Shown here piece by piece: positions 47,601 through 56,290 of a stretch of 64,000 bases of DNA. The stretch lies in the NCBI GenBank assembly GCA_016490735.1, contig JAEMWC010000138.1:231001-295000 (forward strand). Direction: 5' to 3'. The position numbers and the translations under genes are program-made. Position 1 is the first letter of the stretch. Each line of letters starts with the position of its first letter. The stretch comes from Pachyseris speciosa (lineage: Eukaryota > Cnidaria > Anthozoa > Scleractinia > Pachyseridae). Under the pieces are notes generated by a model. That model saw only the letters and a list, made by a program, of their open reading frames with translations, was not told the DNA's origin and did no database searches.

Positions 47601-48591
47601 GCTCCACGTCGCACATTGCGGCTACATCTTCGCGGCGGAAGCGCATAAGAACGCCAACTAAACTGTTCGTGAAATCTGGGCCTGTCAGCAGCTCTCGGTT
47701 GAGGGAGTGGCCTTGATACTCAGCCGAAGAGTCGAATACCACTCGAATTTGGCCTCGCTTCTTCGGGTGGTATACTCCAAAATGAGAAAGGTACCATACT
47801 TGACCGGAATCTACACAGGACGAGATTTCTTTATTGGGAACTGGGACTGCGTGCCCTTTCTCCAGGATCTTTGCCATAAAGTCAACGTAGTCTTTCTCCA
47901 TCTGGGGTTTGCGTTTTAGAGTACGCAGTAGGCTATTCAGACGTTTGATTGCATAGCTCTTGTTGTTTGGCATCGATACACTACGTGAGCGGAACGGTAG
48001 GGGCATTTCCCAATTTCCGAGTTCGTTCTTGCGGATGCCTTTCTCCATGATCTCAATAAATCTCCGATCTTCGATTGACAGGCCTGTGTCATTGTCGTTC
48101 CGTGTGACATGGTAGATGTCTTCTGCTGGTCTGTTGTCTTCACTGGGCTCTTTGTAGCTTTCTCGGAAGTCGAACGTATTTGGACATCTCACGATCTCGT
48201 ACTCTGTCTCGGTGCCCTTTCCCGTATGAACTGTATGGACTTGCCGATTACAGAAGGTTAGGTTGCTACCAAAGGGTATGTCCGCGCTTTCGTTAGTCGT
48301 AACACAGGTTTGCTTGGCTTGTACATGGATAGGCCCGTTTGTGAAGTCTAAGCAGGTCTGGCCAGAGATGGTCCACCCCAACACTAACTTCTGAGCCCAT
48401 GGTGCTCCTTTTGGGCCATTCTTGAATGCCCTTACTTTTAGGAGTTCTGGTGCGTCTCTGCCGATTAACAGCTGCACTTTCGCCTCTTTATCGAGAGGGG
48501 TAGCTCTTCGGCAATGCTCGCAAGGTGGGGATACTGCATTGCGATCTCTGGGGTCGCTATCTCTTCTTTGTCTTGTGGAATGTTGTCGCAC
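44659..48591 (-). CDS. BEL/Pao pol polyprotein (RT, RNase H, integrase)
   Basis: The frame is open for 1310 codons. Residues from about 33 (PLDKEAKVQLLIGRD) complete the aspartic protease domain begun in the gag frame, so translation probably does not start at the first Met. RT has VVFDSSAEY (about 284-292) and the catalytic YVDD at 406-409. RNase H carries D596, E640, D670 and D715. Integrase has an HHCC finger (H940, C964, C967 visible) and D999, D1066 and E1116. A DUF5641-like tail follows (RVQYLAEQFWTRW, GDVVLMKDD). The frame overlaps gag by 127 bases and is -1 relative to it. Intact domains and near-identical LTRs suggest recent activity. Confidence 0.92.
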   Translation of the reverse strand: MRQHSTRQRRDSDPRDRNAVSPPCEHCRRATPLDKEAKVQLLIGRDAPELLKVRAFKNGPKGAPWAQKLVLGWTISGQTCLDFTNGPIHVQAKQTCVTTNESADIPFGSNLTFCNRQVHTVHTGKGTETEYEIVRCPNTFDFRESYKEPSEDNRPAEDIYHVTRNDNDTGLSIEDRRFIEIMEKGIRKNELGNWEMPLPFRSRSVSMPNNKSYAIKRLNSLLRTLKRKPQMEKDYVDFMAKILEKGHAVPVPNKEISSCVDSGQVWYLSHFGVYHPKKRGQIRVVFDSSAEYQGHSLNRELLTGPDFTNSLVGVLMRFRREDVAAMCDVERMFHSFHVAPRHRDFLRFLWFKDNDPSKPIVEHRMTVHLFGNGPSPAVATYGLRRTVEDGEEFDHGVKDFVQRNFYVDDGLVSRPTADEIIKLVSDTQAALATANLRLHKVVSNSVTVMEAFPTEDLAKDIRSLDLRHDELPAQRSLGVFWDLESDTFTYKVSVPDRPFTRRGVQALVNSIYDPLGLAAPVLLEGRLLLQQLVAMGKRTTTAEPLGWDDPLPEGLASEWQCWKNGLSDLQKVSIQRCYHPREFGPSIRAELHVFSDASQKAIGAAVYLRLFNSAGDVAVSLVFGQAKVAPTNPTSIPRLELCGAVLAVQAADKVTKELHIPISKAVFYTDSRVVLGYICNESRRFHIYVANRVQIIRKISTPDQWRYVESANNPADLGTRGLQPKRLMESDWINGPEFLRNAKDATTRGEEQAKLIKDDPEVRKELKSRATSVMLSESPTLGTERFKRFSSWSSLRQAIAVLIAKAKSLKKRKTENNPSQHHSHRSSEIIAQATTIIIKAVQNEAFEKEFGVMSRSIPENNDGRSGAKARKKSLKKLSLYRLDPYVDDAGLLRVGGRLRQTNLSSDEKHPLVLPKRHHVSKLILQHYHEEVHYQGRQITHGTLRNAGYWLVGGHAAVSGLIRSCVTCKKLRGPLLDQKMADLPPDRAEVGPPFTNVGFDVFGPWSVQTRKTRGGVADSKRWGLVFTCLTSRAIHIELLATMDASSFICALRRFLSLRGPALLLRCDRGSNFVGAKTELDKALAEMNKESVERYLSKQGCKWQFNPPHASHFGGVWERQIGTIRRILNAMLLEVGTQKLTHELLVTFMSEVTAIVNSRPITAVPSDVDEPLPLTPSMLLTQKTRPLGPLPGKFIAQDAYARRRWRRVQYLAEQFWTRWRREYLQDLQVRTKWNQECRNLSVGDVVLMKDDEAHRNNWPLGRVVQAKRSGDGRVRKASVLVCRDGQRRTYERPISSLVLLVPSDDSPPAKAD

Positions 48592-50260
48592 TCTATGAGG
48601 GTGGGTAATTTCGACGTTCTGCCATGGATGGATCTAATGATCAGTCCTGTTACTCTCCGGCCGTACTTGACCTCGCTGTCGCTTCCGCAGGTCGAAAGGT
48701 AGTACTTCCAGTCGGGACCTTGGGCATTTAGCTTGTCTGCTAACTCTGTGCTAATTATTGAGGCGTTACTTTGATCGTCTACGATAGCGTAAATGCGATG
48801 GACGTCGTCGGGACGGTCTTCGTTGTAGACATCCACGAGCACAATCTTGCTACAGGAGAGTCCGCCCGGATTGCCGTTACATATCCAGGTACATTTGGGA
48901 TTAATCTTTTCCTCGCTCTTAGTAGGCGTCTCTGTCTCTTTGGCACTCTCCGTCTTATCTTGGCTATTTAAGTGGAGAATGTCTGGGTGTCGCCCGCTGC
49001 CACAGATGCTGCACCTTATTTTCTCTTTGCATTCACTGGCGATGTGGTTTGGCGAGAAAAAGCGGAAACATAGGCGTTCTTCAAGGACCCACTGTTGTCT
49101 TTCTGCGACCGTCATCTTGCCGAAGGCCTTACACTCTTTAGTTTCGTGACCGTTACTGTCGTGAAATATGCAGTGTTTCACTGTAGGCGGTCTCGCGGTT
49201 TCCTTTGCTGGGGCTCTACCACCACTAGGTGGGATTGCATCAGTCTTCAGGACTCGTCTGACCTCTGTCCTTGGTATAGGAGAAGGTCTCCCTTTGTTCT
49301 CCTCGGGGCGGCGGTTCGGTACGTGACTGTTTTGTGTGGCGGCTCCTGCGAACACGTTGGGATGATTTTTCTTCCTTGCTTGGTTCTGGACCATGGCTGA
49401 GAATACACGAAAGCTGGGATATGCGTCATTGTGCTCTCCTGCGTAGTGCACTATTTCTTTCTCCCATTTGGCTCCAAGGGAAGCTGGAAGCTTTTGTACG
49501 ATGGGGCGTATCGCAATTGGATAGTTTAGGCATGCTAAACCCGGCAAATGTGCCATCTGGCTGTCCACGTCGGCGCACAGGTCTGCTAACCTTTGGAGTT
49601 TCTCGCTAAAGCTTGCTGCTGCTGAAAGCCGTTCTATAAGGGTTTGGGTCAGGGCTGCTGCGTTACCGAAGCGCCTTTCTAATTCTGCCCATAGATCAGT
49701 AAGGGTTGCTGCGGGGTTGTCACCCTGTCTCTTTCTGAAGTTGTCCACTAGCTGCTGGGGGTCGCCGCTGGTGAAACGCCTGAGATAATTGAGTTCTTGT
49801 TCGGGAGCTATGTCTGCGTCCCTCACCATTGCTTTGAAGGATCTTTTCCATGAGTGGAACATGGCGACATCTCCGCTGAACGTATCAGGGTGGCATTTAG
49901 GCAGGCTCTGTTTAGCGAGGCTTGAGACAAGTTGTAGGTTTGTTGCGGTGAGAGTTTCTAGGGGAATTCCTGTGATCACTTTATTGGGGGTCGAGGCCAT
50001 TGCTGGTTGGTTGACTCCGAGTCCTGGTGTATGTGATGGACTGAGCGCGTCTCGTTTGCGCTTGGGCTGTTCGGTAGCTTTAGAGCGTTCATTTAGTAAG
50101 ATCGCTGGTCGCGTGTTCGTATGGATGGCCCTTGTTTCGGGGGTTGCGTATAGGGGGTATGCTTCTTCAGGAATGTGTTCGTTCGTGATTGTATGCCCGA
50201 CTTTGGGGGTGTGTACGACTTCTAGGACGTGTGTGCTCTCGGGAATAAGACTGTCCTTGG
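48465..50260 (-). CDS. BEL/Pao gag and protease N-terminal part
   Basis: The first Met of this frame is at 50000 (MASTPNKVITG), but the frame is open and family-like upstream to about 50260. Capsid-like DUF1759 lies at residues about 35-200 counted from that Met (FSGDVAMFHSWKRSF). A CHHC finger is at 277-290. The first classical knuckle, C311/F314/H319/C324, has Phe where the second Cys is expected. A second finger, C330/C333/H338/H343, is complete. The retroviral-type protease active site is DDQSN at 408-412. The frame closes at 48465 just after the point where family similarity passes to the pol frame. It packages the element RNA and starts the protease domain. Confidence 0.85.
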
Positions 50261-50968
50261 GGTAGAGTTAGTACGGACCCAAGATCTGGTTCTTTCTCGA
50301 CATTCCGTAATATCCATGTCCGGGAGTTCTAAAGGGTCACCTAATTCCTCCCCTACAATAGAATCCTGGATTGCCTTGAGTTTTGCGTTTGCTACGGCGA
50401 TCTTTTTGTTCGCAGACATGATAGCGAGGTCCCTTTCGTGCTGCGCGCGTGCTTGCTGTCGGCGCTTTTCTTCCTCCGCTTCGCGCTGTTTCATGTCGTT
50501 CTCTTTTTCTGCAATTAGTCTTTCGTACGCGGCCTGCTCCTTAGCTGCTGCCGCTTCTGCTGCGGCCCTCATTCTTGCCACGCTAGACGACGAGGACGCG
50601 CGCGACGTGTTACTGCGACGCGAATTACGAGACCGGACAGACGCTGTTTCTGACGATTTGTCAGATTTCTGGGCATTCTTTATTCTTGTTATTAAGTTAC
50701 GCGCGCATTGTAAGCTTGTATTTTCTAACACCATGGATGGCACACTTGTGAAAACTCCGTATTTATCTTGCTCGTACAGGCCCGCTAGCTCTTGCAGAAT
50801 TAACTGAAATTCCTCTGTTGTAGTAATTAACTCACGTAGCACGTTGCTTGTGCAGTGTTTGAGTTCTAATGCTTCTACGGATCTAATTACACGCCAAAGT
50901 TTTTGCTCTAGCTTATCGGCGTTTCTCCGTTTTATCTCAACTGTGTACTCCAGGGCGTCCTAAGTCAT
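50222..50968 (-). pseudogene. BEL/Pao gag N-terminal coiled-coil segment with early stop
   Basis: This frame encodes the N-terminal gag region: helical LRELITTTEEFQLILQELA, a Ser/Arg-rich stretch (SETASVRSRNSRRSNTSR), then a long charged coiled coil (about 50360-50580; KEQAAYERLIAEKENDMKQ). Upstream it stays open to a TAG at 50960-50962. The only ATG is at 50966-50968, so the third codon of the natural start would be a stop. The frame ends at 50222, but similarity moves to the gag frame at about 50262. The early TAG makes this copy defective unless it is read through or the start differs. Confidence 0.7.
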
Positions 50969-51161
50969 TATTCGATTTCTTTTCTCCGGTAAGTTATTTC
51001 CTCGATCGTGTATTTCTCCGACAGATTGCGCGTTTTCTCCTTGATCGGACATGCTGGATGATTTCCGCTCGGGCGACGGTAATAAAAACTGCTAATGTAC
51101 GGCTTACCTCCAAGTTTACTCTGACGGTTTCTTGACTGTGTTGAACGTCAGTTTTTCCCAC

Positions 51162-51587
51162 TGTCGCGCTCCCAACTCTGTAAGTGGTTAGGGTCAGGAT
51201 ACGCCGCTTTAACCAAGTGCCACAATTCTTACATTTACTGCGGTTTATTGAACAACCTCGCTGACAATATTTGCTCTCATGACACGTGGTGGGAAAACTA
51301 CAATCACAATAATCGAATATACAATCAGCTACAGAGAAAAGACTAAGGAAAACGAAACGAAAATAATTACTTACACTGTCCACCTCCTAGCTCGATGGGG
51401 TAAGAAAGATCTGGATCATTACTTCACTCAGAGTAGACGATTATCTTAATCAACGTTCTAATAATACTCCTAAAGCAAGTCTCTGTGGCGTGGCCAAGTG
51501 AAGGCTCCGATTACGTGTAAAATCTTTTTGTTAGTAGGTTAGTAATTAATTAAATGATAGAACGGAAATAGCGTGACGTGCGTTACA
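51162..51587 (-). repeat. BEL/Pao 5' LTR
   Basis: 426 bases, the upstream LTR for the minus-strand coding region, followed on the right by the CCCCA duplication and then the interrupted array sequence (TGTCGTGTATTTATACATTC). Confidence 0.9.
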
Positions 51588-52601
51588 CCCCATGTCGTGT
51601 ATTTATACATTCATTGAATCAGAAATATCTTCCCTCCTGGAAGAGTAGTTTATATTTCCTAAAGCACGGTAAGAATTCTGATTAGCCGTTTTATATCTAT
51701 CAGTATTTGGATTGCCGACAAGTATTAAACTAGATGTCTTTGTTGCCAAATATTTATTGCCTTTGTTTTTTTCTTGTTTTTCTGCGGTCAGTCGTATTTC
51801 ATAACTTGTAACAGTAACATTATTAATTAAGTTCCACACACTTTAAACATAACGAGGCTTCTTGTTCGGCGAATCACTAAAGTTTGGTCAAACACATAAA
51901 CAAGCCGGTATACTACCCTTCCAGAAGTAAAATTAAATCACACGCAATAACCAATGTACATTTTCACTTTTAGCAGTTGACTGAGAATCTTCATTATATA
52001 AAGTATATTATTGACTTCCAAAAACTTTTTTATTAACCGGGGGATTTTAAGAGTAACTAGTATGGGGAAGTATGATTGTAAATATCTCTTTAAAAATTGA
52101 TGTATTTCTGCTCCAATTTCAACTGTTTGTGTAACGAAAACAAAACAACACTGATACACATCTTTTTCCAATTTTAGCTCCTATACAAAGAATTGACATG
52201 GTTGATAGCAAACCCAGCAGGAGGGATTTAATTTATTATAAGCCATTTAGCCAAAGCGGGCGTGCTTTTTGAAGCTAGATATGATTGCCCTTTTTCTATT
52301 GTCTTGTCTTTATGTTTTATAATTTAATATTCATTCAGCCACAATTTCAAGAATGTTAAATTAAAGCCACAGATGAGTCGTTTCCTGGCACTGCCTTTCG
52401 TACACCTTAATTTAATTAGAAGACGCGGCGACTTGAGTAATTGGTATTACGGATAACAAACCCAGCATGAACCAACAGCGAAACCGGCGTTCGACCCAGA
52501 ATCTCGAGGGCCAGAGAGTTGTCGCCTGAACTATGGTCAAGTGTTACCCTCGTTCAACAAACACACTTGTTGGTGTCATTGTAAAAATTTAATAGGTTCT
52601 G

Positions 52602-52720
52602 TCTTCTTTCTTCTTCTTCTTCTTCTTCTTCTTCTTCTTCTTCTTCTTCTTCTTCTTCTTCTTCTTCTTCTTCTTCTTCTTCTTCTTCTTCTTCTTCTTC
52701 TTCTTCTTCTTCTTCTTCTT
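52602..52720. repeat. CTT/AAG trinucleotide microsatellite
   Basis: About 120 bases of nearly pure CTT. The equivalent tracts in the other array copies are shorter or interrupted. Open frames of poly-Leu or poly-Lys across it are not genes. Confidence 0.9.
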
Positions 52721-53824
52721 TTCTCTCATGTTAAGGCCGCAGAAGAATTCTTTAGTGGCAATGCCTTTTTTGAAAAGGAATTTAATCATCCGTCGCGGCA
52801 AAATCACTGTTTTGTCTGGCAACTGTATTTGAAGTAGCCGTCGTTCTAGTAGAGTAGAAACAAATCGATTGTGCAAGGGTTACCAGAATCACTCGATCGT
52901 GCAAATCTTCTGAACAGTTAAATTATAGGCTATGCATTTAGCGCGTAAAACGTCTAACGTTTTGTTTGATTGAGGTTATGAAATGATAGGTACGTTTTCA
53001 CTTCAGGCGCGCAAATGAATGCGGTTTTGATGCTGTTTTGTCAGACTCTTTCTTCTCAACCGTAACATAAAAGGTTGAATTTCAAAGAAATTTAATTATC
53101 TTCAATTTTATTTAATTTCATTTCTTTGTTAAAAACTAATGGTTTTCTTTTTTTCAGCAGATTCAATATGATATAAAGAGAAGTACAGCGAAGGAAAGCA
53201 TCAAGTCACTGCCTAGTTACTTTCCTTTTAACTTCTAATTTATTATGTGCACCAGTCACCTCTTTAACAAGAATGCATAAGAATGGACAAGTCTTCGTTT
53301 GACGTAGTCTTTGATTTATTCGTTTTCCGAATTATAGATATGTTATATAGAAAGGTCTTTACCATCACAGTTTGTGCGATAAACTGAACTGTACAACTTT
53401 TTCTACTGTTACCTCTTCTTTTTCTTCTCTCTCGTGAGCCACTTTAGAGTGGTTTGGTAGCAGCGCCTTGTACACCGGAATTTGATCAGAAGACGAGGCA
53501 ACAGTTGAGTAATTAGTGTGACAGATAGCACTCCCAGGAAAAAAGGAACTAATTTAACTTAAGCCACTTAGTCAAACCAACATTCGACCCTAAAATTCGA
53601 GGGCCAGAGGTTTTTCAGTTTAACTGCGGTCAAGTGTCACCTTCGCTAAAAAAAAAAAAAAGTCGGAAAAATTTTCAGGGGATGTGCTTTAAAGCACGCT
53701 CCTTAAAATAAGTCGTTTACTTTTCTTAAGGGGGCGTGCTTTATGAAGCTTTAAATCATTTCCATTCTTGCATTCTCTTGTATAAATATCTTCTTCTTTA
53801 ATATTCGTGAAGCCGCAACACTAA

Positions 53825-54152
53825 AGGTCGGCACACACGGAGGGACTAGTCCCTGCGACTAGTCCCCGCGACTAGTCCCGGGGACCAAGTCCCTTCGTGT
53901 GAACTACCCATTCAATTACAAAATCTAGTCGCAGGGACCAAAATTTGGTCCCTGCGACTTGTCCCACGAATTCAAACCATGTTTGAATTCGTGGGACAAG
54001 TCGCAGGGACTTGTCCCCTCAAATTATGCTGGTCCCTGCGTGTGAACTGTTCGTGGGACTAGTCCCTGCGACCAGTCCCTTTGTGTAAACTCTTCAGGGG
54101 ACTAGTTGCAGGGACTAGTCGCAGGGACTAGTCCCCTCGTGTGTGCCGACCT
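53825..54152. mobile_element. MITE with GGGACTAGTCCC repeats and TAA duplication
   Basis: The ends AGGTCGGCACACACGG and CGTGTGTGCCGACCT are inverted. TAA flanks both sides (53822-53824, 54153-54155), and the other array copies show the undivided site CTAACAAT. The interior is filled with direct and inverted GGGACTAGTCCCTGCGACT-type repeats and a central palindrome around GAATTCAAACCATGTTTGAATTC near 53970-54000. Probably PIF/Harbinger-derived, non-coding. Confidence 0.8.
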
Positions 54153-54484
54153 TAACAATGAGCGTTGTTTATAATCTGTTAAGCGTTTCCGTTTTGATAC
54201 TTAAACACACTTGTTAGGGTATCACTGTAATTTTAATAGGTTCCTTTCTCTTTTAAATCTTCTTCTTCTGTCTCGTACCTTTCTTTATCTTAAAGCCACA
54301 GAAGAATTCTTTAGTGGCAATTTCTCTTGTGAAAAGTAATTTAATCATCTGTCGCGGCAACATCATTGTTTTTCTGTACAACTGTATTTGAAGTGGCCGT
54401 CGCTGTAGCTTGAGTAAAAACAAACAGATCGTGCATGGGTTACCAGAATCATTCATTAGGTCATGCAAGGATCGAACAGTTAAT

Positions 54485-54790
54485 TTTACTCTAAAAAAGT
54501 TTATTTTTAACTTAATATCTTATCTACGTAAGGAATATGTTTACTTTCGTGCTACCTTCGATACGCGGTAACTACATTCTCACACTCCCTGCACTTAAAA
54601 CTATTGCTTATGGCCTTCGCTCCTTTTCTTATCATGCCGCTAAACAATGGAACTCACTGCCGGACTTTGTTCGAACTGCTAACTTTAATGACTTTCAAAA
54701 CGCATTAGCTAGCCGACGACCAGTCACCGCCGTGAATGAAATTGATCAATCAACGAACGGGAAATCACTGATAAACCAAAAAAATTAATC
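54485..54790 (+). pseudogene. LINE ORF2 3' end
   Basis: The frame at 54537-54788 reads RGNYILTLPALKTIAYGLRS, then FSYHAAKQWNSLPDFVRTAN and FNDFQNALASRRP. This is the C-terminal end of a cnidarian LINE reverse-transcriptase protein (the FSY.AA..WNSLP motif is diagnostic). The same sequence in worse condition ends the LINE at 60.2-61.96 kb. This is a 5'-truncated copy, as expected for LINE insertion, at the broken edge of array copy 4. Confidence 0.75.
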
Positions 54791-55780
54791 AAATAGCCCG
54801 AGGTTAGTGATGAGTTTAATTTCAGTTTTCCTACATTTTTGCAACCGAGAAATCAGTTATCCTTCAGTTTTGCCTTAGAGGTTTTATAATTACTTGACGC
54901 TAACAATTAGCTTTTAAAATCACTTTAATCCTGGATTAAATTTAATGAGTTTTCGAAAAACTCGGCCCTGAGTAACAATCGCTTCAAGTAATCGGTAAAA
55001 TAAATGACCAGGAGTGTTTTATCAAGTTTAAAACACGAGGCGCAGCCGAGAGTTTTAGGACTTGATAAAACACGAATTGCGCATTTATTGAACGGCTTAA
55101 AAAGCTTTACTGTACATATATCCATTCTTCCACTAAAACTTAGATTTGGGTTATTTTGGCCTAGAAAATCGGATGTAAAGTTTAGCCGTGTCTTTAACAC
55201 ATATAAAGACACTCATTAAAAATACATTTATTTTCTCTTTCCTTTATGAATTATTACTATTTTTTTATATTAACTTTAATGAATTTTAACCCGGCTGTTA
55301 AACCCAATTTAAAAAAGTGCCTTATTGACGTACTTAGAACGTCACTAACACCATTACTGCTTTGAAAAACTTGAAACTTGAAACTTGAAACTTGACCGTT
55401 TCCCAGATTCCTTGCTATGGTTGAAATGAACTATATTCCTGTTGCCAAATCGTGCTCAGTTGTGCAGACTTTATCACTCCATAAACTGACCCAAACTCTC
55501 AATTTTCATCGAATATGACCGTTTATTTTGTTGCAAAACCAAAAATGTTGCCTTTGAACTCCCTTTGACCACACCAAAAATAACCACTGACTTTGCCTCG
55601 ACGTTTCTTGGACAAAAATATCTTGACGCTAAAATTCTACGTTGGTAGCAAACTTCTTCTCCACTTCCTCACTCATTAAAAGTTTATTTCTTTTCTATTT
55701 CCTTCGTGAGTTATTAATGAGTTTATTTTAATAGAATTTTGATCCGACTATTAAAATTGAACACTTCTTTGGTAAATCAG
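54791..55780. other. Non-coding; contains a repeat shared with 62.1 kb
   Basis: About 54955-55110 (TTTATCAAGTTTAAAACACG, then GAGTTTTAGGACTTGATAAAACACGAATTGCG) reappears inverted and more decayed at about 62080-62190. A CTTGAAA repeat lies at 55370-55396. No gene recognised. Confidence 0.5.
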
Positions 55781-56290
55781 CAAGAGTCACGAAGCTCGGT
55801 AGACGGCTGAATTTAGCAGCAGTACTAATCTCTGTGGTAAGCCACAAAGCTTGCACCTGTGGTTATTCTCAGATGGTCCACTCCTGTCGTACAATTTTAA
55901 ACAAAAGCCCGAGAGGAAGATGAAGGAAAACACTGTGAATTGTTGATTGCATTTACGAGAGACATCACTCCTCCACAATCCAGTACTCTAAGATAAGAAA
56001 AGACCATAAAACCTGGCCTCGACAACAAGTTTAATTCTCACTACAGTTTTCTTATTTGTATTTGTCTACAAGTGAGTTTTAAAAGTCTATCATAATGAAG
56101 TAACCCTGCAAAAAAAAATAATAATACAAAAAAGAAAAACAAACGAAAAGTAGCTATTTTTAAAAGCTAGTCTCTAGCCAACGCCGACGAATAGTTGAAT
56201 ATAAAATATAATTCCGAATAAATGCCTTTTAGAAAAAAAATGACAAACAATTTTCGCTTCTTGTTGTCGTCTCGGGTTTTCGTGAAGCCT
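55781..56290 (-). other. 3' flank of FP pseudogene C
   Basis: Shares the ordered blocks of the FP gene B 3' flank (AAAACACTGTGAATTGTTGAT, ACGAGAGACATCACTCCTCC, CTCTAAGATAAGAAAAGACC, GTCTATCATAATGAAGTAACC). This shows that the duplicated unit includes about 500 bases beyond the stop codon. Confidence 0.6.

Larger units (their letters stand above)
44181..51592 (-). mobile_element. Near-complete BEL/Pao LTR retrotransposon
   Basis: LTRs of 426 bases lie at 44186-44611 and 51162-51587, each TG...CA on the plus strand. The 5-bp target duplication CCCCA is at 44181-44185 and 51588-51592. Coding runs on the minus strand, so the 5' LTR is on the right. Gag N-terminus, gag/protease and pol occupy three different frames. 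DUF1759-like gag, zinc knuckles, DUF1758/A17-type protease, RT, RNase H, integrase and a DUF5641-type C-terminus are all present. A purine-rich tract GGGCGAGGAG directly precedes the 3' LTR. A primer-binding site was not recognised. Confidence 0.93.
41999..54484. repeat. Tandem array unit, copy 4 (nested insertions, 3' truncated)
   Basis: Contains a MITE (43141-43587), the BEL/Pao retrotransposon (44186-51587) and a second MITE (53825-54152). About 180 bases are missing near 52041. About 53075-53445 carries sequence matching repeat R1 (compare 19010-19190) rather than the array unit, suggesting gene conversion or recombination between the two repeat families. The unit breaks at about 54484, where a LINE 3' end begins. 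The CTT tract (about 52602-52720) is the longest of the four. Confidence 0.8.

Noticed and set aside
45014..47919. Many 60-130-residue plus-strand frames across the BEL pol region
   Set aside because: Antisense shadows of the long minus-strand pol frame.
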